Below are positions 1 through 8,835 of a stretch of 64,000 bases of DNA, in pieces. Position 1 is the stretch's first letter; each line of letters begins with the position of its first letter. The translations under genes were made by a program, and so were the position numbers. Origin of the DNA: an uncultured Sphingomonadaceae bacterium. GTDB taxonomy: Bacteria; Pseudomonadota; Alphaproteobacteria; Sphingomonadales; Sphingomonadaceae. The notes beneath the pieces are model-generated. The model was given only the letters and a program-made list of their open reading frames with translations, had not been told where the DNA came from and ran no database searches. The DNA lies in assembly GCA_947489315.1 (NCBI GenBank), contig CANLCX010000002.1:372001-436000 (forward strand), read 5' to 3'.

Positions 1-106
1 GGGATTTGGGTATGCTGGCTCTCAGCTTCCCTGCGTCAGAAAATACAGCTTTTAATCCGGTGAGCGGAAGGGCTTTCGCGAGCAGCCGGGCTCTTATACT
101 GGCCAT
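1..106 (-). CDS. N-terminus of an unidentified protein, cut by the left window edge
   Basis: An ATG at 104-106 (minus strand) opens a frame that stays open to position 1, about 35 codons. The peptide begins MASIRARLLAKALPLTG and is basic and hydrophobic. It starts 10 bases after the stop of the GFA gene upstream on the same strand, so it looks like the next gene of that operon. The N-terminus vaguely resembles the start of some alpha/beta-hydrolase esterases, but nothing diagnostic is visible and no strong Shine-Dalgarno is present. The function is unknown from what can be seen. Confidence 0.45.
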   Translation of the reverse strand, partial: MASIRARLLAKALPLTGLKAVFSDAGKLRASIPKS

Positions 107-116
107 AGTACCCGGT

Positions 117-521
117 CTAACCCGGGTTACCTTCTATTTGCGGCACGTTAGGGTCAATTGTAACCCAGTTTTGCGCGCTCTTAGTCCAGAAATGCACCTG
201 GGGATTGAGCGCATCGGTATCATCTAGCGTGCCTGCTTTCACAAAGGTCATACCCGGTTGCGTAGGTAGTGTAGAAAGTAGAGGCGAACCGCATTTAGGA
301 CAAAAATGGCGCTCAACAATATTGCCCGTTTCACTTGTATCTTCATAGGTCGTCAAATCTCCCGTGATGCTCAGTTGATCATTGGCGATACCGAACAAAA
401 CCGAATAAGCGCTACCTGATTGGCGCTGGCAATTTTTGCAATGACAGACACCAGACATTTGTGGCTCTCCGCTGACGCTATAGCTCACTGATCCACAAAG
501 GCATTTTCCTGTCATTGTCAT
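117..521 (-). CDS. GFA family protein (CENP-V/GFA zinc-binding domain)
   Basis: This 134-residue protein spans a whole GFA (glutathione-dependent formaldehyde-activating enzyme-like) domain. It carries the family's cysteine set: C7 and C9 (KCLCGSV), C26, C28 and C31 (CHCKNC), and C74 and C77 (FCPKCGSPL), which bind structural and catalytic zinc in the family. Family members are cytosolic. Some act as S-(hydroxymethyl)glutathione synthases, but most have no proven substrate, so no specific reaction is claimed. The gene follows the ketosynthase-like gene by 14 bases on the same strand and is probably co-transcribed with it. A second, diverged GFA paralogue lies at 8377-8823. Confidence 0.85.
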   Translation of the reverse strand: MTMTGKCLCGSVSYSVSGEPQMSGVCHCKNCQRQSGSAYSVLFGIANDQLSITGDLTTYEDTSETGNIVERHFCPKCGSPLLSTLPTQPGMTFVKAGTLDDTDALNPQVHFWTKSAQNWVTIDPNVPQIEGNPG

Positions 522-535
522 TTCACTCTCCCCTT

Positions 536-1684
536 TTAAGCAACTTTTCTTACGAAAACCGTTCCTGCCGAATATCCTGCGCCAAATGAGCAGATAAGTC
601 CAATATCACCGCTCAACAAATCAGTGCTATGCTTATGAAAAGCAATGATTGATCCCGCTGATGATGTATTGGCGTATGTGTCCAGCACCGTTGGGCTTTC
701 ATCATCATTCGCCTCATGGCCGAGAACCCGTTGAGCAATCAAACGGTTCATGCCAGCATTGGCCTGATGGAGCCATAGTCGCCGCAGGTCAGTATTTTCA
801 ATTCCGAGCCGCTCTGCCTGTTCAACAATCATCTGCGCAACCATTGGTACAACTTCCTTGAATACCTTCCGTCCCTCCTGAACAAACAGCTTGTCCTCAT
901 TGTCTCGTGTTTCCGGACTGGTGCGATTGAGAAAGCCAAAATTGTTACGGATATTATTGGAGAATTGGGTCTTGAGCTTCGTCCCGATAATCTCCCAATG
1001 CTCGGCTGGCGCAATATCTTTGGCTTCAACCAGAATCGCCGTAGCGACATCGCCAAAAATGAAATGACTGTCACGGTCGCGCCAATTCAAATGGCCCGAG
1101 CAAATTTCCGGATTGATCACCAAGACTGACTTGGCACTTCCCGAGCGAATATAGTCCGCCGCTGTCTGGATACCGAAGGTCGCAGAAGAACAGGCGACAT
1201 TCATATCAAAGCCAAAACCGTCACCCATGCCAAGCGCATCTTGTATTTCGACTGCAATCGCAGGATAGGCGCGCTGCAGATTGGAGCAGGCACACAGCAC
1301 TGCATCGACATCCTCTGCTTTCCGACCTGCCCGCTCTAGCGCTTGCTCAGCCGCCTTTACACCGATCTCAGCAAGGATTGAAATTTCCTCATTGGGGCGT
1401 TCCGGTAGTTGCGGACACATTGTTTCAGGGTCAAGGATCGGATCCTTCGACAGCACATAACGCGATTTTATACCCGATGCCTTTTCGATAAATTCAACCG
1501 AACTATGCTGCAACTCAGCAACTTCTCCAGCAGCGATAGCATTGGCATTTTGGCTATTGTGCAAATCGACATAAGCATTGAAGCTAGAGACCAGCTCTTC
1601 ATTGCTGATGCTGTCGCTTGGTGTGAACAGGCCGGTGGCAGAGATTACGGGGATGTTAGCGTCAGTCATAATCTTCATTCTCAT
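536..1684 (-). CDS. FabH-like beta-ketoacyl-ACP synthase III family protein
   Basis: This 382-residue thiolase-fold condensing enzyme has the KAS III catalytic triad: Cys165 in MNVACSSATFG, His306 in LWLHQANAGMN and Asn339 in TYANTSSAGS. It is longer than the housekeeping FabH (about 320 residues) and has an insert after the first strand (roughly residues 25-100), as in the stand-alone FabH-like enzymes of secondary or unusual lipid synthesis. The acyl donor and product cannot be read from sequence. No acyl carrier protein or other fatty-acid gene is adjacent; the only neighbour on the strand is the GFA gene 14 bases downstream. The start is uncertain: in-frame ATGs at 1684, 1678 and 1669 all lack a clear ribosome site. 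Confidence 0.85.
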   Translation of the reverse strand: MRMKIMTDANIPVISATGLFTPSDSISNEELVSSFNAYVDLHNSQNANAIAAGEVAELQHSSVEFIEKASGIKSRYVLSKDPILDPETMCPQLPERPNEEISILAEIGVKAAEQALERAGRKAEDVDAVLCACSNLQRAYPAIAVEIQDALGMGDGFGFDMNVACSSATFGIQTAADYIRSGSAKSVLVINPEICSGHLNWRDRDSHFIFGDVATAILVEAKDIAPAEHWEIIGTKLKTQFSNNIRNNFGFLNRTSPETRDNEDKLFVQEGRKVFKEVVPMVAQMIVEQAERLGIENTDLRRLWLHQANAGMNRLIAQRVLGHEANDDESPTVLDTYANTSSAGSIIAFHKHSTDLLSGDIGLICSFGAGYSAGTVFVRKVA

Positions 1685-1798
1685 AAGCTATGGGTAAATG
1701 GGTAGTTTGTTGACCAATATCGTAAAGTCCCATTTAGTAACTAGCAAGCCGTGTCGCTGCTTCATTGCCAATCGCTGGCATCTTGCTATTTATCGGAA

Positions 1799-2503
1799 AT
1801 GACTGAAACCGATCACATAAAACTGCACGAAAGCTGGAAAGCACCGCTTGCGAGCGAATTTTCTAGTGATTACATGACCAAACTTCGCGCTTTTTTGATT
1901 CAGCAAAAAGAAGCGGGCAAAGTGATTTTCCCGAAAGGCAGCGAATATTTTCGAGCGTTGGACCTGACACCCCTCGATAAAGTTCGCGTCGTGATATTGG
2001 GGCAAGACCCCTATCATGGTCCCGGACAAGCGCATGGATTGTGTTTCAGTGTTCAAGCGGGCGTTCGAACGCCCCCATCGTTGGTGAACATCTACAAAGA
2101 ACTGGAAAGCGATATCGGGATGCAACGTCCTGCGCACGGATTTCTCGAATCCTGGGCCAAGCAAGGCGTATTGCTGCTCAACAGCGTGTTGACTGTTCAG
2201 CAAGCCGAAGCGGCATCCCATCGCGGCAAGGGATGGGAGCAGTTTACCGACGCAATCATCCGCTTGATTGCTGAGAAGGAAGAGCCTGTCGTGTTTCTGC
2301 TTTGGGGCAGCTATGCGCAAAAGAAAGCAGGTTTTGTGCAAAGCGTAGAACAAGGCGGCCAGCATCTGGTGTTGAAAGCGCCGCATCCTTCTCCATTGTC
2401 GGCCTATAATGGTTTTTTCGGGTGCAAGCATTTCAGCAAGACCAATATGTTTCTGGAAGCCAATGGACGGCCGCCGATCGACTGGTCTTTGCCGCCCGCT
2501 TAA
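1799..2503 (+). CDS. ung: Uracil-DNA glycosylase (family 1, Ung)
   Basis: This enzyme excises uracil from DNA in base-excision repair. The 234-residue product has the UDG signature [17 protein letters not shown] around residues 65-80 (catalytic Asp70) and the DNA-minor-groove loop [13 protein letters not shown] from His196. Both are hallmarks of family 1, and the length matches bacterial Ung. The ATG at 1799 was chosen; an in-frame GTG at 1751 would add 16 residues with no family counterpart. Neither start has a good Shine-Dalgarno. It is transcribed divergently from the ketosynthase gene and 37 bases ahead of the DUF962 gene, with which it may be co-transcribed. Confidence 0.97.
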   Translation: MTETDHIKLHESWKAPLASEFSSDYMTKLRAFLIQQKEAGKVIFPKGSEYFRALDLTPLDKVRVVILGQDPYHGPGQAHGLCFSVQAGVRTPPSLVNIYKELESDIGMQRPAHGFLESWAKQGVLLLNSVLTVQQAEAASHRGKGWEQFTDAIIRLIAEKEEPVVFLLWGSYAQKKAGFVQSVEQGGQHLVLKAPHPSPLSAYNGFFGCKHFSKTNMFLEANGRPPIDWSLPPA

Positions 2504-2540
2504 CCTATAATTCGCGAAGAAGCAGAAGAAGGACAAGGCT

Positions 2541-2888
2541 ATGACAGCCAACAGACAAAAAGAGCATAAGAGTTTTGCAACATTCTGGCCTTTCTATTTG
2601 CAGGAACATGCCAAGCCGGCGACCCGGAATTTGCATTATGTCGGGACCAGTCTGGTTGTCCTGATCGGGCTGTATTCCGTATTTACTGCCAATTGGATGC
2701 TATTGCTGGCGATGCCACTAGCGGGCTATTTTTTTGCTTGGATAGCGCATTGGCGGGTCGAGAAAAATCGGCCAGCGACCTTTACTTATCCGCTCTGGTC
2801 ACTTGCCGCAGATTTCAAAATGTGGGGCCTTTGGCTGACCGGACGGTTGAGGCCGGAACTGCAAAAAGCTGGTGTTGACGACGCCTAG
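2541..2888 (+). CDS. DUF962 / Mpo1-like membrane protein
   Basis: This 115-residue small membrane protein is of the DUF962 (Mpo1-like) family. It has the conserved N-terminal EHAKPATRNLHYVG region with two histidines, two hydrophobic segments (about 34-52 and 54-70), and the AHWRVEKNRPATFTYP motif with a further conserved histidine. The yeast relative Mpo1 is an Fe(II)-dependent dioxygenase of 2-hydroxy fatty acid alpha-oxidation that uses conserved histidines. Whether this bacterial protein does the same chemistry is inference. A good AAGGA ribosome site precedes the ATG. Its last four bases overlap the convergent alpha/beta hydrolase gene. Confidence 0.85.
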   Translation: MTANRQKEHKSFATFWPFYLQEHAKPATRNLHYVGTSLVVLIGLYSVFTANWMLLLAMPLAGYFFAWIAHWRVEKNRPATFTYPLWSLAADFKMWGLWLTGRLRPELQKAGVDDA

Positions 2889-3868
2889 CCCGCTTCTTGC
2901 AATTCTATTTCCTGACCGCTCATCGCTTCGGTTCCTTCGATCCAGCTGCCGATATCCCGGGCCACTTGATCGGGCGTTTCCTCCATCGGGAGATGGCCAG
3001 CGTCTTTGTACATGATCAGCTTCGAGCCAGCTATCGCCGTTTCAAAAGCCTTGGCATGGGATAACGGGATGACCTTGTCCTGTTCTCCCCAGAGAAGCAG
3101 TACTGGCATTTTGAGATTGCCGATCTCATCCCATTTTTCCGGTTCGCGCGGCGTGCGACCGCGCGCAACCGCAGCCTGTCGGTTACCGGGAAAACGCAAT
3201 AGCTCCCAATAGCGTGTCACCAGTTCGTCGGTCAGCCGCTCTGGTTGCGCAAAATTCTCTTCAAGCGAAGAGCGCACCAAAAATTTGGGCGTGATTTCGG
3301 GTAGCAGCAATTGTCCAACGGACGACCGCGCCAACCGTGCACCGAGATAGGGTTTTATTTTTTCGTCTGTTTGCGCGCCCGATGCATCGATCAAAACCAG
3401 TCCTGACACCCGCTCCGGCACAGCAAGACCAGCACGCCATGACAACCAGCCGCCCATACTGTTCCCAACCCAATAGGCCTTTTCTACACCAACCGTATCC
3501 AGCACTTTGGTCGCTGCAGAGATATTCTCATCCGCACTATAATCGCCGTTCGCCTGAGGGCCAGTAAGACCATGGCCATATAGATCGAGTGAGATCAGAC
3601 GATATTTATCGCCTAACAAGGCAACGACCGGTTCCCATGTCTGCAAAAGGCTATTTGATCCATGGATGAGCAAGATGGCCGGACCATCTTTATTGCCCTC
3701 GTCGCGGTAATGAATTTTGCCGCCAACGCCATCATCAACAAATTGTGACGCATCATTGCTATATTTGGCAATCATTTCGGCCCGATCTGTATCGGGCGTC
3801 CGAAATATGAAAAACGCTGCGGCCAATATGGCGGCCAAGGCCAGTATGATACGAAACACGGTTTTCAT
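2885..3868 (-). CDS. Membrane-anchored alpha/beta hydrolase
   Basis: This 327-residue serine hydrolase has one N-terminal transmembrane helix or uncleaved signal (about residues 4-22), so the catalytic domain is probably periplasmic and membrane-anchored. The triad is Ser137 in GNSMGG, Asp264 in LLWGEQDKVIP and His292 in DAGHLP; the oxyanion motif HGSNS lies near residue 69. The substrate is unknown; the fold covers esterases, lipases and C-C hydrolases. The ATG at 3868 was chosen over one at 3901 because it places the membrane helix at the N-terminus and has a GGGG element about 8 bases upstream. Confidence 0.85.
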   Translation of the reverse strand: MKTVFRIILALAAILAAAFFIFRTPDTDRAEMIAKYSNDASQFVDDGVGGKIHYRDEGNKDGPAILLIHGSNSLLQTWEPVVALLGDKYRLISLDLYGHGLTGPQANGDYSADENISAATKVLDTVGVEKAYWVGNSMGGWLSWRAGLAVPERVSGLVLIDASGAQTDEKIKPYLGARLARSSVGQLLLPEITPKFLVRSSLEENFAQPERLTDELVTRYWELLRFPGNRQAAVARGRTPREPEKWDEIGNLKMPVLLLWGEQDKVIPLSHAKAFETAIAGSKLIMYKDAGHLPMEETPDQVARDIGSWIEGTEAMSGQEIELQEAG

Positions 3869-3929
3869 GATGTTGCCCCAGCTATGATCAGATCGGGACA
3901 ATACATATCAGTGGGCCTGTATGACAGAC

Positions 3930-3966
3930 AAAAAAGGGCGGGAGCACTTTCGTACTCCCGCCCTTC
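3930..3966 (-). terminator. Intrinsic terminator of the cold-shock gene
   Basis: Read on the minus strand, a 9-bp GC-rich stem (GGGCGGGAG pairing with CTCCCGCCC, extended by A-T pairs) closes a loop of about ten bases and is followed directly by a run of six Ts. It begins about 20 bases after the cold-shock stop codon and separates that gene from the hydrolase downstream. Confidence 0.9.
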
Positions 3967-3986
3967 TAAAATTCTAACCGATTGGC

Positions 3987-4193
3987 TTAAGCTTGCTGAA
4001 GATTTACAGCTGCTTTCTTGCCATTGTTACCGGTTTCAACGTCATATGACAAACGCTGCTCTTTTTCGAGCGACTGCATGCCAGCTGCCTGAACGGCTGT
4101 GATGTGCACGAAGCTGTCATCGCCGCCATCTTCAGGAGCGATAAAGCCATAGCCTTTGTCCGCGTTGAAAAATTTTACTGTGCCTGTAGGCAT
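3987..4193 (-). CDS. CspA-family cold-shock protein
   Basis: This 68-residue single cold-shock domain (OB fold) binds single-stranded RNA and DNA and acts as an RNA chaperone. The start MPTGTVKFFNADKGYGFI contains RNP1 (KGYGFI); RNP2 (DSFVHI) follows. The ATG at 4193 has an AGGA ribosome site 8 bases upstream; an in-frame ATG at 4211 would add six residues (MNRNKN) and is less likely. The gene has about 200 bases of non-coding DNA upstream, enough for the long structured leader common in csp genes, and its own terminator, so it is monocistronic. Confidence 0.95.
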   Translation of the reverse strand: MPTGTVKFFNADKGYGFIAPEDGGDDSFVHITAVQAAGMQSLEKEQRLSYDVETGNNGKKAAVNLQQA

Positions 4194-4413
4194 ATTCTTA
4201 TTCCTATTCATAACTTAATTATGCTTGGCCCAAGCGGATTTGCCTGAGTCAAACGGGTTGGCCAACGTCGAGATAAAGGAAAAAAGAGTATGCAACCCGA
4301 ATGGGCGCGAAACCAGAATTTCGTCGTACGCGATTATTAGCTACCGCAGCCCTTAGCAGGCTATCTGCCAATTAGCAAACCGCTTGGCAGACGAGATGCG
4401 CCGATGCGAGCCA

Positions 4414-4878
4414 TTAGGGCGTCGAAACCAGCGCAATGGCCGCCATTGTCAAAGTTAGCAGTCCCAATCCAAGCGACAATATCCAGCGGAGTGTCAACAA
4501 CCATGCCGATTCCATTCCCGCCGCCACCAGCCGCTGGTCAACCAGCGGCGATAGCATGATGCATAGTCCCAAAAGCAGCATCGAGGGCCCCGGCCATGAA
4601 AGACCCAATATCCAAGGGACATAAGTCACCAAAGCGATCAAGCTGGGCAGAACGGCGGCTATATAGATCCAACCCGGTGCATCCTTATGCGAAGCGGCAA
4701 GGCCCCACCAGATCCCACCCAGAAAGCTGAAGATCAATGCCGCATATGCGTAGGCAATGGCCAGTGCACTCCATTGCCACTCCGGCGGCCCAAACAGAGC
4801 GGCCAAGGCCAGAAAAACTGGTGGCAACAGACCGGCAATGCCCAGCAAGCGCGGAGCTTTGGGGATATCTTCTAACAT
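4414..4878 (-). CDS. DUF3429 integral membrane protein
   Basis: This 154-residue, very hydrophobic protein has about five transmembrane helices, typical of DUF3429 (related to eukaryotic TMEM69). The characteristic helix with FSFLGGIWWGLA is near residues 50-62. No catalytic motif is known for the family and the function is undetermined. The gene stands alone on the minus strand: 84 bases separate its start from the divergent lipoprotein gene at 4962, and about 220 bases lie between its end and the cold-shock start. Confidence 0.8.
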   Translation of the reverse strand: MLEDIPKAPRLLGIAGLLPPVFLALAALFGPPEWQWSALAIAYAYAALIFSFLGGIWWGLAASHKDAPGWIYIAAVLPSLIALVTYVPWILGLSWPGPSMLLLGLCIMLSPLVDQRLVAAGMESAWLLTLRWILSLGLGLLTLTMAAIALVSTP

Positions 4879-4961
4879 GCGGAGCGATTAGCCGAATTGG
4901 AATAGCAATGCCACCATCGAGGCTCTTCCGTTTGCTGCAGATAATGTGTAACGCTCATCCT

Positions 4962-5612
4962 ATGAAACAGACATTTAAAACTTCCGGCACCATCAGCGCA
5001 GCACTTCTGGCGATGACCTTATCTGCTTGCGAACCGAGCGAACCGCCAAGCGCTCCCGACCCATCGTCACAGGACGTCTATTTTGAACGTCTGTCTATCT
5101 TGTGTGGCAAGGCTTATCCTGGACAGCTGGTTTCCGATCAGGAAGCCGATGCGGACATGATGGGCCAACCGATGATCATGCATGTCGCGACCTGCGATCA
5201 GAAGGAGATCCAAATTCCCTTTCATATCAGCAACGCTGATGGAACGTGGAACCGGTCGCGGACGTGGATCATCACCCGCACCGAAGACGGCCTGCGGCTC
5301 AAACACCGCCATCGTCATGAAGACGGATCGCTCGATGCCGTCAGCAACTATGGTGGCGATACAGCGGCGGCAGGAACCACCGAGCGGCAGGAATTTCCCG
5401 TTGATGATGAATCAATTGCCTTGTTCAAGACCGCGGATCTCGATCAATCCGTGACGAACACATGGGCAGTCGAAATAACCCCACCGGGGCAACCAGATGC
5501 GCGCTTTGCCTATGAGCTCCGTCGTCCCGAAGCGTCCGGTGGCCGTTTCTTCCGGGTCGAGTTCGATCTCTCAAAACCGGTAGAAGCACCGCCACCACCT
5601 TGGGGCGACTAA
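4962..5612 (+). CDS. Putative lipoprotein of unknown function
   Basis: This 216-residue protein has a lipoprotein signal: basic start, hydrophobic stretch and lipobox LSAC with Cys23. The mature part is polar, with two Cys that could pair (SILCGKAYPG and VATCDQKEIQIP) and a basic His-rich strand (LKHRHRHEDGS). It matches a type of hypothetical lipoprotein I associate with sphingomonads, but I know no assigned function. The ATG at 4962 was chosen because it puts the signal at the N-terminus; longer in-frame starts back to 4737 would cross the divergent DUF3429 gene. Confidence 0.75.
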   Translation: MKQTFKTSGTISAALLAMTLSACEPSEPPSAPDPSSQDVYFERLSILCGKAYPGQLVSDQEADADMMGQPMIMHVATCDQKEIQIPFHISNADGTWNRSRTWIITRTEDGLRLKHRHRHEDGSLDAVSNYGGDTAAAGTTERQEFPVDDESIALFKTADLDQSVTNTWAVEITPPGQPDARFAYELRRPEASGGRFFRVEFDLSKPVEAPPPPWGD

Positions 5613-5658
5613 ACCCGATCACCACTTGACGCGAAAGCTGGTTCTTGCGCACAGTCCG

Positions 5659-6090
5659 ATGATGTTTGCAGAACTTCTCGTTAGCACTGCCATGGTCCTT
5701 CTCACGGTATTAATCCACGGCACTGGCATATTCGCTCTCGCCCGGCTTTTACGGATCGAAGCGCGGGAAGAGGCCGAAGAGCATATCCACCCCATGTCGT
5801 TGCGGGGCGTAGCTGTTACATTGGGTCTCGTGCTCGGCCTGTTCGTCCTTCACGGTATTGAAATCTGGGCCTATGCCTTGGTTTTTCTTCTCTTGGATGC
5901 CCTGCCAACGCTTTCGGACGCCGTCTATTTCTCGACCATCACCTATGCCACCACCGGATATGATGACGATGGCTTTGCCGAGGCCTGGCGGATGGTCGCG
6001 GCGATTGAAGGGGTGAACGGTATTATCTTGCTTGGCTGGTCTACCGCTTTTTTTGTTACGGTTGTTGCTCGGATGGCGAGAAGCCGATGA
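5659..6090 (+). CDS. Two-helix ion-channel-like membrane protein
   Basis: This 143-residue protein has three or four hydrophobic segments: one at the N-terminus, one near 53-75, a pore-like loop and a C-terminal helix. The loop YFSTITYATTGYDDDG resembles the potassium-channel pore loop and filter (T-x-T-T-x-GYGD), with the second filter Gly replaced by Asp. It therefore belongs to the Ion_trans_2-like proteins, but potassium selectivity cannot be assumed. Start choices are ATG 5659 or 5662, or TTG 5626. It overlaps the DoxX-like gene by four bases (ATGA), so the two are translationally coupled. Confidence 0.7.
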   Translation: MMFAELLVSTAMVLLTVLIHGTGIFALARLLRIEAREEAEEHIHPMSLRGVAVTLGLVLGLFVLHGIEIWAYALVFLLLDALPTLSDAVYFSTITYATTGYDDDGFAEAWRMVAAIEGVNGIILLGWSTAFFVTVVARMARSR

Positions 6091-6521
6091 ACGGACATAT
6101 CAAAGACTCGATCTTGCGCAGGGGCTTTCGGCTGCTGCTCGCCATATTCTATCTCCTCGCCGGCATTGCCCATATCCAAAGCCCCGGCGGGTTTCTGGCG
6201 ATCACGCCGGACTGGGTACCTTTTCCCGAGCAAGTCATTTTCCTGACCGGTGTGGCGGAGATTGCAGGTGCCATTGGCCTGCTCATCCCGCCAAGGCTTG
6301 TGCCGCATATTCGCTATGCCGCTGGTATCGGACTGGCGCTTTATGCGCTGTGTGTCTTTCCCGCCAACATCAATCATGCGATCAACAATATCGCAATTGG
6401 CGGCGAGACCGCTAGCTGGGCTTATCATGGACCAAGGTTGCTATTTCAACCGATTTTCATCTGGTGGGCGCTCATCGCTGGCGGCGTTATCAATTGGCCG
6501 TTCAAAGCGAAAGCAACTTAG
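6087..6521 (+). CDS. DoxX-like membrane protein
   Basis: This 144-residue, four-helix membrane protein has the DoxX family layout: an N-terminal helix with the LAGIAHIQSPGGF segment, a second helix with GVAEIAGAIGLLIP, and conserved HAINN near the third. DoxX-like proteins are poorly characterised; some form membrane oxidoreductase complexes. The start overlaps the channel-like gene (ATGA), and the last four bases overlap the convergent MFS gene. Confidence 0.8.
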   Translation: MNGHIKDSILRRGFRLLLAIFYLLAGIAHIQSPGGFLAITPDWVPFPEQVIFLTGVAEIAGAIGLLIPPRLVPHIRYAAGIGLALYALCVFPANINHAINNIAIGGETASWAYHGPRLLFQPIFIWWALIAGGVINWPFKAKAT

Positions 6522-7969
6522 TCCGCTGTGGCCCTTTCGCTAAGCTGGCGCAGATTTTCTTCGTGACCCGCTCGGTCCAGCTTATACATGCTGATCACCG
6601 CAATCATGGTCAACCACAACCCAAGAATTAGCGGAACATAGACGGCACCCAGACCCCAAATGGCATCAGCAGAAACTTCCCCCTGCCCGGCGCCAGATTG
6701 CAATCCAACAATCCCCAACACAGTACTGGCCAATATGATGCCGACCCCGACGCCGCATTTGCGGATGAAGGTTGTTGCGGCAAAGAATATGCCTTCTGAA
6801 CGCCGTCCGGTTTTCAATTCCGCTTGTTCTACAAGATCGGCGATCATCGAAGACGCCAAAATCTGATAACAGATGATCAGGCCGACATCGATTGTCGTCG
6901 CGATCAAAATAAACCAGAAGATAAAGGGCGATTCATTACCCGGTAATATGTCGAATACCCGCAGCATGATCGGTGTTGGCGAACCAATGAAAGCAATCAA
7001 GCCGATGATAATCGCGCCACGCTTTTTACCGATTGTGCGCGTAATATAGGGTGCCAAAAACAGCCCAATAAATGTCGAAAAGGTAACGCAAACAGCAATC
7101 AGACCGATTTGTTCCGGACCAAATCCCCAGAAGTAGGTCGCAAAATAAAAGTTCAATCCACCAGCAAGGCCAGAGGCTATGAACCCCAATAAGCTGGCGA
7201 AAAACAACGCGGCAAAAGATCGACTCGATAAGGTCTCAAAAATCTCCCGGAACATAAGGCCGGGCGTGATTTTTCGCTTTGCCGGTGGTGCGCGAAGCTT
7301 GGGGATCAGGTGATGCGTCCCCATCGCCGATATCATGATCGCTGCGAACATGACCAAAGAGGCAATAAACCCGTATGCAGCATAAGCATCGCGGTTAAAC
7401 TGGCCGTTGCTAATCGCTACCGTCACGAATGCGGGAAAGACCAATATGAACATCGCAATGGCCATTGTATTGCCGCCCAGCCAGCCAAAGAACCAACGGA
7501 AGCTAATCACCGAACTGCGCTCATCATAATCCTGCGTCATCTCTGGCGCCAGCGCAGTGCTGGGTGTTTCGTATATGGTGATGAACGTCCGGATGAGGAT
7601 GGATAGCAAAAGCACATACCAGAAAAGCTGCGTATTGCTCCAACCTTCCGGCGGGTTCCACAAGAAATAATAGCTGATCGCAACCGGCACTGCGGCAGCG
7701 TACATGAAAGGATGACGGCGTCCCCATTTGGACCGGAAATTGTCCGACCAATAGCCGACAATTGGATCACTAATCGCATCAGCAACCAAGGCGATTAAAA
7801 TGGCGAGCCCGACCAATTGCGCGTTCAGGCCAATGACTTGCGCATAGAAGATCAGAAGAAAGAATTGAAACCCGCCATCCTTGATCCCATAAGCCACGGA
7901 TCCAAAGCCATAAGCCAGTTTAGTCCAGATCGATGGCTTTGTGTCCATCACAACCTTCGGTGCGTCCAT
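6518..7969 (-). CDS. MFS transporter, GPH (glycoside-pentoside-hexuronide):cation symporter type
   Basis: This 483-residue, 12-helix transporter belongs to the MelB/GPH branch. The N-terminal helix has KLAYGFGSVAYGIKDGGF, and the conserved DAISDPIVGYWSDN is followed by the cytoplasmic loop RSKWGRRHPFMY, both GPH hallmarks. GPH carriers move sugars or glycosides with H+ or Na+. In sphingomonads such carriers often serve oligosaccharide use, but no carbohydrate enzyme is adjacent here, so the substrate is open. A purine-rich GGGGGGAA sits just ahead of the ATG. Confidence 0.9.
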   Translation of the reverse strand: MDAPKVVMDTKPSIWTKLAYGFGSVAYGIKDGGFQFFLLIFYAQVIGLNAQLVGLAILIALVADAISDPIVGYWSDNFRSKWGRRHPFMYAAAVPVAISYYFLWNPPEGWSNTQLFWYVLLLSILIRTFITIYETPSTALAPEMTQDYDERSSVISFRWFFGWLGGNTMAIAMFILVFPAFVTVAISNGQFNRDAYAAYGFIASLVMFAAIMISAMGTHHLIPKLRAPPAKRKITPGLMFREIFETLSSRSFAALFFASLLGFIASGLAGGLNFYFATYFWGFGPEQIGLIAVCVTFSTFIGLFLAPYITRTIGKKRGAIIIGLIAFIGSPTPIMLRVFDILPGNESPFIFWFILIATTIDVGLIICYQILASSMIADLVEQAELKTGRRSEGIFFAATTFIRKCGVGVGIILASTVLGIVGLQSGAGQGEVSADAIWGLGAVYVPLILGLWLTMIAVISMYKLDRAGHEENLRQLSERATAD

Positions 7970-8131
7970 ATTCCCCCCTCATTGGCGGCGCTTCAATATT
8001 CGCGCTCTTATGATCGGTCCTAAACAGGTTGCAGCCGTTTACAAGCACCTCCGAGCCCGGACAAATATCTGCAGCGCGAACCGATTCATGCTATGTATCA
8101 ATATGGAGGGCAATACTGGAAGGAGTGCCCA

Positions 8132-8281
8132 ATGGAACGCCATGGAGATGAAGTCTCAGTCACAGAGAAGGAAGCCAGCAATAAAACGCGCCCACAAGGA
8201 GTCCGTTGGGTATTGGCGGTTTCCCTGCTTGCCGCGCTGATCGCGATGTCCTTTGTCTGGATCATACCGGCCCTGTCATAA
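8132..8281 (+). CDS. Small single-helix membrane protein (49 residues)
   Basis: This short ORF has a convincing ribosome site (GGAAGGA, 7 bases ahead of ATG 8132) and encodes a charged N-terminus followed by one transmembrane helix (VRWVLAVSLLAALIAMSFVWI) near the C-terminus. It is divergent from the MFS gene and ends 95 bases before the GFA gene. The N-in/C-out tail-like layout suggests a small membrane protein; the function is unknown. Confidence 0.6.
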   Translation: MERHGDEVSVTEKEASNKTRPQGVRWVLAVSLLAALIAMSFVWIIPALS

Positions 8282-8376
8282 GCGCTTTGGCGGGCTCGCG
8301 TGTTTGTTGATATTGGTCAATTGATCCTCTCTGGTTCCGGCATATAATCTCTGGATGGATCAACAGGAGAGCGACG

Positions 8377-8823
8377 ATGACCGATACCCCCAAGACGCCT
8401 GAAACCAGCGAACGCAAAGGCCATTGCCTGTGTGGTGCCGTCCAGATTACCGCGCATCAGGCCAGCAGCGAGGTTGGTGCCTGCCATTGCGGTATGTGCC
8501 GGCGCTGGGGTGGCGGTCCGGCCTTTGAACTGGACTGCGGCACCAATGTCACCCTGACGGGCGAAGACCATATCGCCGTCTACAACTCCTCCGAATGGGC
8601 CGAGCGTGGCTTCTGTAAAAGCTGTGGCACCAACCTATTCTATCGGCTGAAAGAACCCGGCCAATATATGATCGCCAGCGCAATATTCGACAATGAAGAG
8701 GGTCTGAACTTCACCACACAGGTCTATATCGACAGCAAGCCCGATTATTACAGCTTTGCCGAGCAGACCAACAATCTGACAGGTGCAGAGGTGGAAGCCC
8801 TATACGCCCCCCAGCCGGAATAG
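8377..8823 (+). CDS. GFA family protein (second paralogue)
   Basis: This 148-residue GFA-domain protein has the zinc cysteines in GHCLCGAV, GACHCGMCRRWGG and GFCKSCGTNLFY. It is more like the short 'aldehyde-activating protein' group with the RRWGGGPAF signature than the paralogue at 117-521, and the two share little beyond the cysteine pattern. The substrate is unknown. A purine-rich GGAGAG lies about 8 bases before the ATG. It is convergent with the cyclase gene, 12 bases away. Confidence 0.87.
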   Translation: MTDTPKTPETSERKGHCLCGAVQITAHQASSEVGACHCGMCRRWGGGPAFELDCGTNVTLTGEDHIAVYNSSEWAERGFCKSCGTNLFYRLKEPGQYMIASAIFDNEEGLNFTTQVYIDSKPDYYSFAEQTNNLTGAEVEALYAPQPE

Positions 8824-8835
8824 TCGGCCAACGCG

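Noticed and set aside
1790-2551. Open frame of 253 codons on the minus strand across ung
   Set aside because: It is the antisense shadow of a gene with clear Ung motifs; no recognisable domain or ribosome site.
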